In this document: positions 18,533-28,100 of the stretch, one piece after another
Position numbering within the stretch: the first letter of the stretch is position 1
Layout: each line of letters opens with the position of its first letter
Assembly: GCA_012032345.1 (NCBI GenBank)
Contig: JAAUQI010000037.1
Coordinates: 1-50,171 of the forward strand
Reading direction: 5' to 3'
DNA length: 50,171 bases
Origin: Leptolyngbyaceae cyanobacterium RM1_1_2
Lineage (GTDB): Bacteria > Cyanobacteriota > Cyanobacteriia > Phormidesmidales > Phormidesmidaceae
The notes under the pieces: model-generated
What the model was told of the DNA's origin: nothing
Database searches by the model: none
Seen by the model: only the letters and a program-made list of their open reading frames with translations
Made by a program: the position numbers and the translations under genes

Positions 18533-19594
18533 AGATATACGGGCTATCGAGCCTGTTGAGAATTTTGAGGACTGCCTTTTCAGGGGGACGCAGATAGCCG
18601 GAATCCTCTGGAGCTTTGGCTTCAAGCGCCTCTTTCACCATCGGAATCAGCCAGTCTTCGCTGTAAGCAGAGAGAATGCCGGGATGCACGTAGTATTTGC
18701 GGCAGGTGGCGGCTCGGTTGCCTAGCTGTTTAGCAACGGCTTTGATCGCTTGTACAACATTGTGCTGAGCCTGTTTTTTGGATTCAAAAGGGCCAAGCTT
18801 GACCAGTTCTTGGGCAGCCAGCACCGTGCCTGCCCAAGTGCGAAACTCTTTAGCCGTAAAGTCTTGTCCCGTGGCCTGCTGGAGGTACTCATTGACGTCG
18901 CCTGACTCGACTACCCGCGATCGCCGAATTGATCAAAATACTGAAACAGCTCATAGCCTGGAATGTCCCGGCAGCGCTTCACAATTTTGGCCAGTTGCGG
19001 ATCGTTTAGCTCAATCTCGTGTTCAACGCCGCTTTTACCGCGAAACTGAAACTGTAGACTTTTGCCTACGAACTTTACGTGGCGATCGCGCAGCGTAGTT
19101 AGCCCAAAGGATTTATTTTCCTGAGCGTACTCGGCATTGCCAATGCGAATTAGAGTGGTTTCCAGCAGTTTGACAATAGTCGCTAAAACCTTCTGACGCG
19201 AAAGCTGAGACTCCTGCATGTGCGCGTCAACCTGCGATCGCAGATTGGGCAAAACAGCCCCAAACGGCAGCAGTCGCTCAAACTTGGCCTGGCTGCGGAT
19301 TTTGCGCCATTCGGGATGGTAGCGGTATTGCTTGCGCCCTTTAGCGTCACGACCTGTCGCCTGCAAGTGGCCTTGGGGATCCGCGCAGATCCAAACTTCT
19401 GTCCAAGAGGGCGGAATGGCTAAAGCTACGATGCGATCGCGCCCGCTGTCAGCTTGGATGCGATCGCCCTCAGCATCCAAGTAGGTAAAGCCCTGTCCCT
19501 GGGGACGACGCTCAATGCCGGGGGCCGTATCGCTGACATAGTGCAGCCCCGCCTGCCGAGCCGATTTTTTGGGGTCAACGGTAGGCAAGGCCAT
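18525..19594 (-). pseudogene. Type IB DNA topoisomerase, split by a one-base deletion
   Basis: The poxvirus-like/bacterial topoisomerase IB relaxes supercoils through a 3'-phosphotyrosyl intermediate. Residues 1-227 (start ATG 19594) contain GLHYVSDTAPGI, the core segment IPPSWTEVWICADPQGHLQATG, RDAKGRKQYRYHP and FGLTTLRDRHVKF, then hit TAG at 18911. The next frame continues the fold exactly: VVESGDVNEYLQQATGQDF, AKEFRTWAGT and the active-site tyrosine region ATCRKYYVHPG, ending at 18525. Restoring one G between CCC (18914-18916) and the GCGATCGC at 18917-18924 rejoins the frames. Unless corrected, the protein loses its catalytic tyrosine. Either a recent mutation or a sequencing error. Confidence 0.85.
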
Positions 19595-19635
19595 TTTAGC
19601 TTCCTGTCTCGCAGCAGGTTCTTTAAACGTGACGA

Positions 19636-20172
19636 TTAAACGTGACGATTTTGGTTGAGGTACTGTCCGGCCATGGCCATCGCATCGCCGATGTCAAGGT
19701 CGCCGTCGCGGTCAGTATCTAGAAAAGCGCTGAGGACTGAATTGCTTTTACGGGAACCAGACTGGCTGACGGCTCCGGTCTTGAGCAAATTTAGAATTAC
19801 CGGTACCAAAATAGGCAGCATTGCCTGAATCGTACCTGCATTCACACCCGTCTTTTGGGCGGCTTCCTGCACCATCTGACCCTGCTCCTGCTGATTGAAC
19901 AGTGCCTGCACTGCTCCCAGGTTAGGAGAGACACCGCTGTAGCGATTTACTAAAGCTTCCGCTTGGTCTTCGCTCTGGTTTTGACGGGTTGATTTAAGGT
20001 TAGAGCGCACATGTCTACCAACAACCGAAGCCAGCATTTGCGTGGTTGCAGGGTCTATTCCCTGGCTCTGAGCTAGCGCCTGAACGGTACTCAAAATGGT
20101 GTCTAACTGTCCGGTGCTAGCCTCTCGTTCGGGGCTATTGACGGCATCTACAATACGGTTGAAGAGTCCCAT
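19636..20172 (-). CDS. DUF937 family protein with C-terminal EF-hand-like calcium loop
   Basis: A 178-residue protein from ATG 20172. Residues 1-130 fit the DUF937 (YidB-like) alpha-helical family, with ATTQMLASVVGRHV and the repeated Gln/Ala helices leading to MLPILVPVILNLLK. The end carries DTDRDGDLDIGDAMAMAG, a DxDxDGDxDxxD loop as in EF-hands and dockerin repeats, so calcium binding is likely. Role unknown. A short direct repeat (two copies of AAACGTGACGATT, 19624-19649) overlaps its stop codon, just before the topoisomerase gene start. Confidence 0.75.
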   Translation of the reverse strand: MGLFNRIVDAVNSPEREASTGQLDTILSTVQALAQSQGIDPATTQMLASVVGRHVRSNLKSTRQNQSEDQAEALVNRYSGVSPNLGAVQALFNQQEQGQMVQEAAQKTGVNAGTIQAMLPILVPVILNLLKTGAVSQSGSRKSNSVLSAFLDTDRDGDLDIGDAMAMAGQYLNQNRHV

Positions 20173-20265
20173 AAATTCAGTTCTCAGTAAATATTAGTTC
20201 AGCTGCAGCAGGGGCACACTTAGATGCACTCCTGCTGAATTCAGCATAAATCCAATCAGCTCAGA

Positions 20266-20826
20266 CTAGGCTGAAACCGCCTGTCTAGTGGCAGCGATCG
20301 CCTCAATTAGGGTCTGGTTAAAAGCTGGGATATCGTCTGGGTTGCGGCTAGTGATCAAACCACCATCGGTCACTACTTCTTGGTCTACCCACAACCCTCC
20401 TGCATTTTGCATGTCCGTTCGCAGAGAAGGCCAGGAAGTCAGCTTGCGACCTTTCAGCACTCCCGCTTCAGCCAGAGTCCAAGGGCCATGACAGATAGCA
20501 GCTACAGGCTTGTTGGCCTCAAAGAATTCTCTGACGAAGGCAACGGCTCTTTCATTAGTGCGGAGCTGATCGGGGTTGACTGTTCCTCCCGGCAGCAGCA
20601 GCGCGTCGTAGTTGCTGGCTTTCGCCTGCTCAAGTGAGACATCTACAGGGAAATAATCTGCTTTGTCGTAGTGGTTCCAGCCTTGGACGCGATCGCTCTC
20701 TGGCGACACAATATGGGTCTGCGCGCCAGCGGTGTCTAGAGCGTGACGAGGCTGGGTTAGCTCAACTTGCTCAAATCCGTTAGCTACGAGAATAGCCACT
20801 TTCTTTCCGTTTAAATCTTGTGCCAT
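20266..20826 (-). CDS. DJ-1/PfpI family protein (class I glutamine amidotransferase-like)
   Basis: A 186-residue protein from ATG 20826, preceded by an AAAGGAACC ribosome site; an ATG 42 bases upstream is less well placed. It shows the family strands KKVAILVANGFEQVEL, ALLLPGGTVNPDQL and the nucleophile elbow AICHGPWTLAEAG with the reactive Cys. Members act as proteases, glyoxalase/deglycase-type or stress proteins (YhbO, PfpI). The activity here cannot be told from sequence. The segment GGLWVDQEVVTDGGLITSRNPDD is typical of the YhbO/PfpI subgroup. Confidence 0.9.
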   Translation of the reverse strand: MAQDLNGKKVAILVANGFEQVELTQPRHALDTAGAQTHIVSPESDRVQGWNHYDKADYFPVDVSLEQAKASNYDALLLPGGTVNPDQLRTNERAVAFVREFFEANKPVAAICHGPWTLAEAGVLKGRKLTSWPSLRTDMQNAGGLWVDQEVVTDGGLITSRNPDDIPAFNQTLIEAIAATRQAVSA

Positions 20827-21065
20827 AAATAGGGTTCCTTTTATATCGTCTCGGCGCTGGCCTAGCATTTTTTGGGCATTTTTTTAGCAATGCCTTGGCT
20901 CTATAAGCTTTTTCACTGTTGCTTTCAACTTATGACCGTTCTCTTAGTAAAGGAAATTCTGAGGCATTTTGACTTCCCTCATAGGAGTGAATCTGACTCA
21001 GCCGCAGGATGTATGCAGGCGATCGCTGATTAGCTACTGTCTAAAAGTCCTGTCTCAAAAGCGTT

Positions 21066-21716
21066 ATGACTCAGCTTGCAACCGAGTGGATTGATATTTC
21101 TATGACAATTCGCACCGGTATGGCCCACTGGCCTGATAATCCACCTGTTGAGATTACGTCCAGCCAGTGTATGGCTCACGGCGACATCTGTAATGTGTCC
21201 AAGCTGTCCCTGGGTTCTCACACTGGCACACATGTAGACGCGCTGCGCCACTTCATCAAAGACGACTTAGGCATTGATGCGATGCCGCTAGAGACAACAG
21301 TTGGCCCTGCCCGCGTCATCGCTATCGAAGATCCAGAATCGATTAAAGCTGTAGAACTTGAACGTCACAATATCAAGTCGGGAGAGCGCTTGCTATTTAA
21401 AACTTGCAACTCTAAACAGCCGCAGCAAACCGAGGAGTTTAAGGAAGACTTTGTCTATATTGCTACGGATGGTGCCGAGTACCTGGCCCAGAAGCAGGTA
21501 CGCCTAGTGGGAGTAGACTACCTCTCTGTGGGGCAGTATCAGGGCAATGTGGTCGAAGTTCACCGGGCGCTGCTTGGCTCAGGCATTTGGGCGATCGAGG
21601 GCTTAATGCTAGGGAAAGTAGCCCCCGGTGATTACGAGCTGATCTGCCTGCCCATCAAGATTGCCAACGGCGACGCCGGTCTAGCCCGAGCCATCATCCG
21701 CCCCCTAATCGGCTAA
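21066..21716 (+). CDS. Cyclase-family (kynurenine formamidase-like) metal hydrolase
   Basis: A 216-residue protein from ATG 21066. It has the metal-binding signature of the cyclase/KynB family, SHTGTHVDALRHF (HxGTHxDxxxH), preceded by MTIRTGMAHWPDNPP and followed by GVDYLSVG. Family members hydrolyse N-formylkynurenine, isatin or other amides. No tryptophan-degradation genes are nearby, so the substrate is open. It faces the SDR gene; a 20-base palindrome lies between them. Confidence 0.88.
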   Translation: MTQLATEWIDISMTIRTGMAHWPDNPPVEITSSQCMAHGDICNVSKLSLGSHTGTHVDALRHFIKDDLGIDAMPLETTVGPARVIAIEDPESIKAVELERHNIKSGERLLFKTCNSKQPQQTEEFKEDFVYIATDGAEYLAQKQVRLVGVDYLSVGQYQGNVVEVHRALLGSGIWAIEGLMLGKVAPGDYELICLPIKIANGDAGLARAIIRPLIG

Positions 21717-21747
21717 GTTGCTCGTCGCTTGTCGTTCGTCGTTCGTA

Positions 21748-21767
21748 GTAGCGGTTTCAACCGCTAC
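21748..21767. terminator. Palindromic hairpin between convergent genes
   Basis: GTAGCGGTT and AACCGCTAC form a perfect 9-bp stem with a two-base centre, located 31 bases after the cyclase gene stop and 28 bases after the SDR stop on the other strand. It is preceded by short GTCGTTCGTCGTTCG repeats. No T-tract; suited to bidirectional termination or mRNA end protection. Confidence 0.5.
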
Positions 21768-21795
21768 CCCCTATTCCCTTACCCCCAAACTTAAA

Positions 21796-22665
21796 CTAGC
21801 TAGAGAGCTGCCCGCCCGTAACATCCAGCAGCGACCCCGTCACGAAGCTGCTGTCTTGAGCGGCCATAAACACATAGGCAGGAGCTAGCTCCTCTGGCTG
21901 TGCTGCCCGCTCTAAAGCATTATCTGTGTCGTAATTATCAACCTTTTCAATCGGCATAGTTGCCGGAATATTGGGTGTCCAAACCGGCCCCGGCACAACT
22001 GCGTTGACTCGAATCTGACGCTCAGCCAGGTTCAGAGCCAGAGATTTTGTAAAAGCATGGACAGCACCTTTGCTGGTAGCATAGTCAACCAGCATTCCCT
22101 TACCAATTTTGCCGACAATGCTACCGGTGTTGATAATGACATCGCCCTCAGAAAGGTGCGGCAATGACGCCTTGACCATATAAAAATAGCCAAAAATGTT
22201 AGTTTCTAAAGTCTGACGAAACTGAACTTCAGTTAAGTCTTCTAGCTTTTCCTGAGTCATTTGAAAAGCCGCATTGTTAACCAAAATATTGAGCTGACCA
22301 AATTTGTCCAGGGTTTGCTTGACCGTGTCCTGACAGTCTTCGGGCTTACGCACGTCCATCTTGACGATCAGACACTGACCGCCCCGTTTCTCGACTTCTA
22401 CCTGAGTGGTTTGAGCGTCCTCGTCATTTTTGTTGTAGGTAATCGTGACCTGAGCGCCCTCTAGCGCATAAGCGATCGCCACAGCCCTGCCAATTCCAGA
22501 ATCTGCTCCTGTAATAATCGCCACTTTATCCTTGAGCTTGTTAGCAGGCTGATAATTAGACAGGTCGCTATCTGGCTGGGGCGTCATCTCTGACTGCTTA
22601 GCTGGATAAGGCAGCTTTTGTCCAGGAATCTGGTCGGGTGTGGGGCGCTTTTCTTGGCTTTTCAT
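21796..22665 (-). CDS. Short-chain dehydrogenase/reductase (YhdF/YghA-like)
   Basis: A 289-residue NAD(P)-dependent oxidoreductase from ATG 22665. A polar, Pro-rich N-terminal extension (about 40 residues, QDQIPGQKLPYP-type) precedes the Rossmann fold; it is usual for the stress-induced YhdF/YdaD/YghA subgroup. Motifs: TGADSGIGRAVA (cofactor loop), LNILVNNAAF, the catalytic Ser in NTGSIVGK, and YATSKGAVHAF (YxxxK). Substrate unknown; relatives are general stress aldehyde/alcohol reductases. Confidence 0.92.
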   Translation of the reverse strand: MKSQEKRPTPDQIPGQKLPYPAKQSEMTPQPDSDLSNYQPANKLKDKVAIITGADSGIGRAVAIAYALEGAQVTITYNKNDEDAQTTQVEVEKRGGQCLIVKMDVRKPEDCQDTVKQTLDKFGQLNILVNNAAFQMTQEKLEDLTEVQFRQTLETNIFGYFYMVKASLPHLSEGDVIINTGSIVGKIGKGMLVDYATSKGAVHAFTKSLALNLAERQIRVNAVVPGPVWTPNIPATMPIEKVDNYDTDNALERAAQPEELAPAYVFMAAQDSSFVTGSLLDVTGGQLSS

Positions 22666-23412
22666 AGCTCTTTCTCTGTTTTTTCTAGTAGGTAACGGGT
22701 AGCTTTTAAAACTTTTTCAGGCACAGCTTTGCCTAGTAAATGATACAGAAAGCAGTGGCTGATCAAATGCTGCTGAGGAAAGATTAGTACTTGTGAATTC
22801 TCTTGCTTTTGGCGGGAGCTTAATTGATTACAAAGTCTAACTAAAGATTGATTCAGAATGTTTTGCCTAGTTCTATTCTGTATGAGTAGGTTAACTAGCT
22901 GAGATGCGGATGGGCGTTTTACCGTTGTGGCCCATTGCTTGTATACCGAAGGAGAGCGACCGGCAGGTATCAAGACGATCTCGATCTAATGAATGCTTAT
23001 GCTGAGGTGGTGCAGAGTTTTTGTCGTTTCCTCTGCTTTGTGGCTATTGATGGAGGACGCAACTCCTCATCAGAGCGGTCAAAGATAGCCATGACCTCAG
23101 CAAAAGTGTTTTCTTCTTTTCCGCTGTGTTTTGGTTAAACTGTGGGCAGCTTAAGCCTGATGTGGGCAACGCTCACCCTACGAATAAACTTGTGGTAAGT
23201 CTCAATCAGGCTTATCTCTTTATGGAATCTTTACTCAAGACGTAGCTAAGCGTGTTCCTCTGAGCGCAAGTGTGGGTACCCTGCTGGTGACTGACAGGTG
23301 AAAGAAGCTGTTGTCCTCTGAGCGCGGCTGAACTCATGCCAAAGCCCTGGGTTTCTGGGGAAAATTCGTCGGTCAGGCAAAAATACCTTAAGCCTGAAAT
23401 GCTTCTGACCGC
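22666..23412. promoter_or_regulatory. Repeat-rich spacer upstream of the nuclease/HerA operon
   Basis: About 750 bases with no supported gene; a leftward open frame (22662-22973) lacks any ATG. It contains a 63-base element with perfect 10-base terminal inverted repeats (TAAGCCTGAT 23152-23161, ATCAGGCTTA 23205-23214), and two direct copies of TCCTCTGAGCGC (23256-23267 and 23314-23325). It also holds alternative hairpins next to the operon start codon: CGGTCAG 23370-23376 with CTGACCG 23405-23411, or TCAGGC 23373-23378 with GCCTGA 23392-23397. No ribosome site precedes the ATG at 23413. Confidence 0.45.
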
Positions 23413-24498
23413 ATGAGTGAGCCTTTTTTCTCTGACTTAAATTCCCAGCTTGATGTCTTAGCGGATCTGCCGCCGGGTGAAGTCAAGGCTTTTTTGTGCG
23501 ATCGCGTCACGGATACATTTTCTCAGTTAGAACTCATCGCCACAGCCAGTTCGAGAGATTACCGTATTGTCGTCCACGCCTGGGACACGCTGTCAGACCA
23601 GGCAGGCATTATCGAAGATATGCTTCAGGTTTTGGCTCAGGTGGCTTATAGGCTCTGGCCTTCGTGGTATCGCCAAGATGAATTATTTTTTGCTGCTGAC
23701 ACGCTTCTAAGTGAGAACGCTATTCTCAACCAGTTCAAGTGCTTGGAACTGCAGGCCACTACTCAAGCGCTTTGCCTACCCTGGCTTAAAGCCGCAGTCA
23801 AAGCCTGCCAGCATCACAAAGCACCTGTTTTACCTGATTTTTCTAGGGCACTGCAGCTATCTCAGCTAGCCCTTGTGATCGATCCGGGCAGTCTGGTGTT
23901 GGCGATCGCTCTTGAGGACGAGCATCCGGCAGATCACCAACTCTTAGGACTGGCTAAAGCCGCTAGCTGGCTGGCCAGTCAAACCCAGGCGCGGGTAGCC
24001 CTATTTGTGCCAAAGGCGCTGGCCCAGGCTAGCGAACTGGATTCGGTACTCTATGGCGCGATCGCGCTGTCTCAGGTTTGTCAATCGCCAGAAAGCAGTG
24101 AGCCTGCTGAAGAATCAAAGCACGTTGTTTTTCCTATCTATGGCAGGCCGCATCCGTTTAGTCCGGGTGAGCAGAAGCTGGCTGAGTGGTTAGCGGAAGA
24201 TACAGAACTGGCCTCGCTGTTTTATTTTAATCAGACTGTGCTCACAGTTCGACATAGCCAATATCTAGTAGATCTGCTGTGGGCTGAGGGCAGGGTCATT
24301 GTTGAGATAGATGGCTATCGACATCATGGCAATCAGTTTGGCTTTAACCGCGATCGCCATCGAGACTATGAACTTTTGATTAGCGGCTATGTTGTTTTGC
24401 GGCTGCCCCACGATGAGGTGGTTAATGATATTGAAATTGCAGTGGAAAAAATTCGAGATGTGGTACGGTTTCGTTGCCGATCAATTGCGCCCAAATGA
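23413..24498 (+). CDS. DUF559-type (PD-(D/E)XK / Vsr-fold) nuclease-like protein, first gene of operon
   Basis: 361 residues from ATG 23413. Residues 1-240 are an unassigned helical domain rich in Leu and Ala. The C-terminal 120 residues match the DUF559/very-short-patch-repair endonuclease fold: YLVDLLWAEGRVIVEIDGYRHH, with the metal-binding Asp and the Glu-x-Asp pair, then FNRDRHRDYELLISGYVVLRLP. That pattern belongs to the PD-(D/E)XK nuclease superfamily, so DNA cleavage or nicking is the expected activity. It lies 9 bases before the winged-helix gene and heads the three-gene operon. GCGATCGC sites occur inside, so its base usage is host-like. I infer it is the nuclease effector of a HerA-type system. 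Confidence 0.75.
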   Translation: MSEPFFSDLNSQLDVLADLPPGEVKAFLCDRVTDTFSQLELIATASSRDYRIVVHAWDTLSDQAGIIEDMLQVLAQVAYRLWPSWYRQDELFFAADTLLSENAILNQFKCLELQATTQALCLPWLKAAVKACQHHKAPVLPDFSRALQLSQLALVIDPGSLVLAIALEDEHPADHQLLGLAKAASWLASQTQARVALFVPKALAQASELDSVLYGAIALSQVCQSPESSEPAEESKHVVFPIYGRPHPFSPGEQKLAEWLAEDTELASLFYFNQTVLTVRHSQYLVDLLWAEGRVIVEIDGYRHHGNQFGFNRDRHRDYELLISGYVVLRLPHDEVVNDIEIAVEKIRDVVRFRCRSIAPK

Positions 24499-24507
24499 GA
24501 TGTCAAT

Positions 24508-25146
24508 ATGAATACTCAGTTAACGCCTAAGCAGAATCTTTTGGTTTGGAGTCTTCTAATTACGGGAGACGAGCCAATGATGTCTAAGATCAAACCCCGT
24601 CTGACGCCTGCTGAGCGAAAAACGCTTGAGCAGGCAGGGCTGATTAGATTAGAAAAACGAAGCCGCGCCCAGCATGTGGTTTTAGAAGACAAAGCCTGGG
24701 ACTGGGCGGTTGAAAATTACGATGTAGAGCTATCGCTGTCCCAGTATGCAGTCCCTGTTCTACAGAAATTGTTAGTGAAGTTAGGCCAATATCTGCGATC
24801 GCACAGCATTTCCCTTGCCGATTGTTTAACAGTTTCTCCGGCACCTGAGCCAACACCTGACGATAAAACTGCTTCAGGAACCCACATAGAAGAAAGAATC
24901 CGTGAAGCTTACGCCCAGATTCCTGCGAGTAGTTCGGGGTTTAGAGTGCGTCTATTGAAGCTACGATCACATCTTGACGATGTGTCACCTCGCTTAATCG
25001 ATGAAACATTAAGCAAGATGCAGCGTAGGGGTGAACTTTCTCTCATGCCAATGGAAGATCCTCAAGAGATTAGTTCTGAAGATGAAGAAGCTGCCATCGA
25101 CGTAGGTGGCGGCGATAAACGCTACTTCGTTTATATAAAGCAGTAA
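24508..25146 (+). CDS. Winged-helix-like adaptor protein of the nuclease/HerA operon
   Basis: 212 residues from ATG 24508. The first 85 residues look like a helix-turn-helix or winged-helix domain (LTPKQNLLVWSLLITGDEPM, then LTPAERKTLEQAGLIRLEKR and the strand VVLEDKAWDWAVEN). A linker with PEPTPDDK follows. A second domain (EERIREAYAQI, VRLLKLRSHLDDVSPRLIDETLSKMQRRGELSLM) again resembles a winged helix. The protein ends in an acidic tail. Not a family I can name. Its 5-base distance to the ATPase gene means the two products are made together; a DNA-binding or bridging subunit is the likely role. Confidence 0.65.
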   Translation: MNTQLTPKQNLLVWSLLITGDEPMMSKIKPRLTPAERKTLEQAGLIRLEKRSRAQHVVLEDKAWDWAVENYDVELSLSQYAVPVLQKLLVKLGQYLRSHSISLADCLTVSPAPEPTPDDKTASGTHIEERIREAYAQIPASSSGFRVRLLKLRSHLDDVSPRLIDETLSKMQRRGELSLMPMEDPQEISSEDEEAAIDVGGGDKRYFVYIKQ

Positions 25147-25151
25147 GAATT

Positions 25152-28100
25152 ATGACCAACCAAGAAATCGCTTTGAAGGCTCTAAGTGTAGTTGACTTTG
25201 ACTGGACTAGACACGTAAGGAGTATCTGGCATGATTATCCCTTTGATGTTGATCGTTTGCATCATAGGGAACGTAAAGAGATTATACATGCTCTCGACAA
25301 ACTCAAGGAATCTAATAGCCCAACCTCGCCTCTCGGAATGGTTATACGCGGAGTGCCTGGAGCGGGAAAAACTCACCTACTATCTACAGTTCGCAAACAA
25401 GCATTAAGCCGTGAGGCAAGCTTCATCTTAGTGGATATGACCGATGTCCATAAATTTTGGGAAACTATATTACAAGGCTATGTCAGTTCTTTGCAAGAAG
25501 ATAGCGAGGAAGGTACGTCTCGATTTCAGCTTAAACGATTAGTTGAATATTTTATTTCGATAACAGGGCGCTCCGTCTCTGCAGATCAGATGGCTCAGTT
25601 GCTTCCTAATTCTCTGAAGAATGGTATCAGAGCTATCTTAAGTGCGCTTGCAGAAACAAATCGACAAGCCACAATGCAGTTTCAGGATGTGATTCGAGCC
25701 GTTATACTGCTAAATCACGATGGATTTGACATCTCAGGTGTCGGACTTTCTTTCTTGCAAGGAATAGAAATTGAAGCAGAAGATAAAGTTGATTTTGGAT
25801 TCAAATCAACCTCAATGCGTTTGAGCAAAATTGTTGAGGGTTTATCCTGGATCATCAGTCTACAAGGCCCATGCGTTTTAGCACTTGATCAATTGGATTC
25901 GATTGTGGCTCAACACCACTATATTGCAAACATATCTACCAACACAGAATTATCAGAAGAACAGCGTGTCTCTAAGTCCATAATTGAAGGAATTGGTGGA
26001 GGATTGATGGCGCTACGTGATAGTACATCACGTACCCTGATTATGGTTTCGTGTCTTCCAGTAACCTGGGAAATACTGACGAAAGAAGTTGTACAATCCG
26101 TCAAAGATCGGTTTCAAGATAGAGTTTTCTTGACGGAAATCACTGAGCAGAACGTAGCTGAGCAACTCGTTAGCCTTCGGTTGCGCTCAGCTTATCAACA
26201 AACTGGATTTTCGCCTCCCTATCTAACTTGGCCATTTCATCTTGATTTCTTTGAAGATGCAGTCACCAAAGGTAAGCTTCCAAGACAAATTCTAAAGCGC
26301 TGCGATCAGCACCGTCAACAATGTTTAATAACGGGTGAAATCACAGAATTACACTCCTTTGAGAAACACAATGGGGGAGGCAAACATGAGGAACATGATT
26401 TTGCTCAAATCGATCAGGCGTTTGCAGCCGCAAAGCAGCAGGTTAACATTGGCTCTGCACGGGATGCCGATCAAGAAGATGATGTTTTGGGTAAGTGGCT
26501 CCAAACCGTTGGAGACTGCTTAGTTCAAGAGAATCCAACCGCAGACAGTGTTGATTCTGCAGCAGAATCACGCTTTCCTGGCGGACGCAACTATCCTCAG
26601 CTTCACGCTCGGGTGCGGCTGACCTTTCGAGACGAGGGCGATCGCGAAAAACATTTTTGCCTAAGAGCCTTACAGCGATCGCACCACAGCGCCTACAGAG
26701 CCAGACTCAAAGCCGCCATGACCACCTCCGGCATCGACCGCGCGCTCAGCTTCCGGCGGCTGATGCTAGTACGCACCCACGACCTCCCCGGCGGCGCTTC
26801 CACCCAGCAGCTAACGCAGCAGTGTTCAGAAGCAGGCGGCGTCTTTGCCTATCCCACCGCAGACGAGCTGCGGGTCATGGGGGCACTGCATCAGCTCCAG
26901 GGTCAAAACTTACCCAGCTTTGCTGTCTGGTTGCGCGATCGCCGTCCGGCCTCTAGTCTCTCCTTCATGCAGGAAACCGTGACCTGGCTTTTTGGTGAGG
27001 TTGCTCCTTCAAAAGTTACTGCCGCAGGTAATGGCAGCACATCGGCTACCAGTGCTACCCATAATGGCAAAACCGTTCCCGCAGTTTCCCCAACCAATCC
27101 AAAACCTCAACCCGATCCACCGCCCGTCGAAATTCTGCCACCAGGCTTGCCCATTGGCAAACGCCTGAGCGGTCAGCAGGCAGGGCAGGTTGTTGCTTTG
27201 CCCATCGAAGCGCTAACCAAACACACCGTTGTGCTGGCAGGCAGCGGCGCGGGCAAAACTGTCTTGGTTCGGCGCTTGGTTGAAGAGGCGGCGCTGCAGA
27301 GAATTCCGGCCATCGTGATTGACTGTGCTAATGACCTAGCTCGAATGGGCGATCGCTGGCAAACGCCGCCTGATGCCTGGACAGATGCAGATAGAGCAAA
27401 AGCAGAAAAGTATCACCAGGCAACCGAAGTCATTGTCTGGACGCCGGGACGGGAAGCGGGCAATCCTATAAATTTAGATCCGCTGCCAGATTTTGCTGCT
27501 TTAGCTGGGAATGCTGACGAACTGAATCAGGCGATCGACATGGCGCGTGACAGCCTGCAGGATATTGTTGCCCCCGGCAACGGCCAAGCTGCCAAAGTCA
27601 AACGCGGAATTCTAAGAAACGCGCTGGAATACTTTGCCAGCACAAACGGGCGCAGTTTAGAACACTTTGCCGAACTGCTGGCTGAACTGCCTGATGAGGC
27701 TGCTGGCAATATTGCCAGAGCGACCCAAAAAGCCCAAGAAATGGCCAACGTTTTATATGCCGAAATTGCCAACAATCCCCTGCTCAGGCAGCAAGGACTG
27801 GCCCTTGATCCAGCCGTGCTGCTGGGGCTAAACGAACCGGGCAGCAAGGTTCGTCTTTCGGTCATTAACTTTATTGGCCTACCCGGACAAACCCAGCAGC
27901 AGCAGTTTCTCAATCAGCTAGCCATGACGCTTTTTACCTGGATCAAGAAAAATCCAGCCCCCCCCGGCCAGCCGCTGAGAGGCTTAGTAGTGATTGACGA
28001 GGCCAAAGACTTTGTGCCATCTCAGGGGACAACGCCATGTAAATCGAGCCTCAACCGCCTCGCCGCTCAGGCCCGCAAGTATGGGTTGGGACTGATTTTT

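Noticed and set aside
22662-22973. Leftward 103-codon frame overlapping the SDR start by ATGA
   Set aside because: It contains no ATG; the only starts are TTG or GTG without a ribosome site, and the product resembles nothing I know.
23152-23330. CRISPR-like repeats before the nuclease operon
   Set aside because: Only one inverted pair and two copies of a 12-base direct repeat, with no regular spacing and no cas genes.
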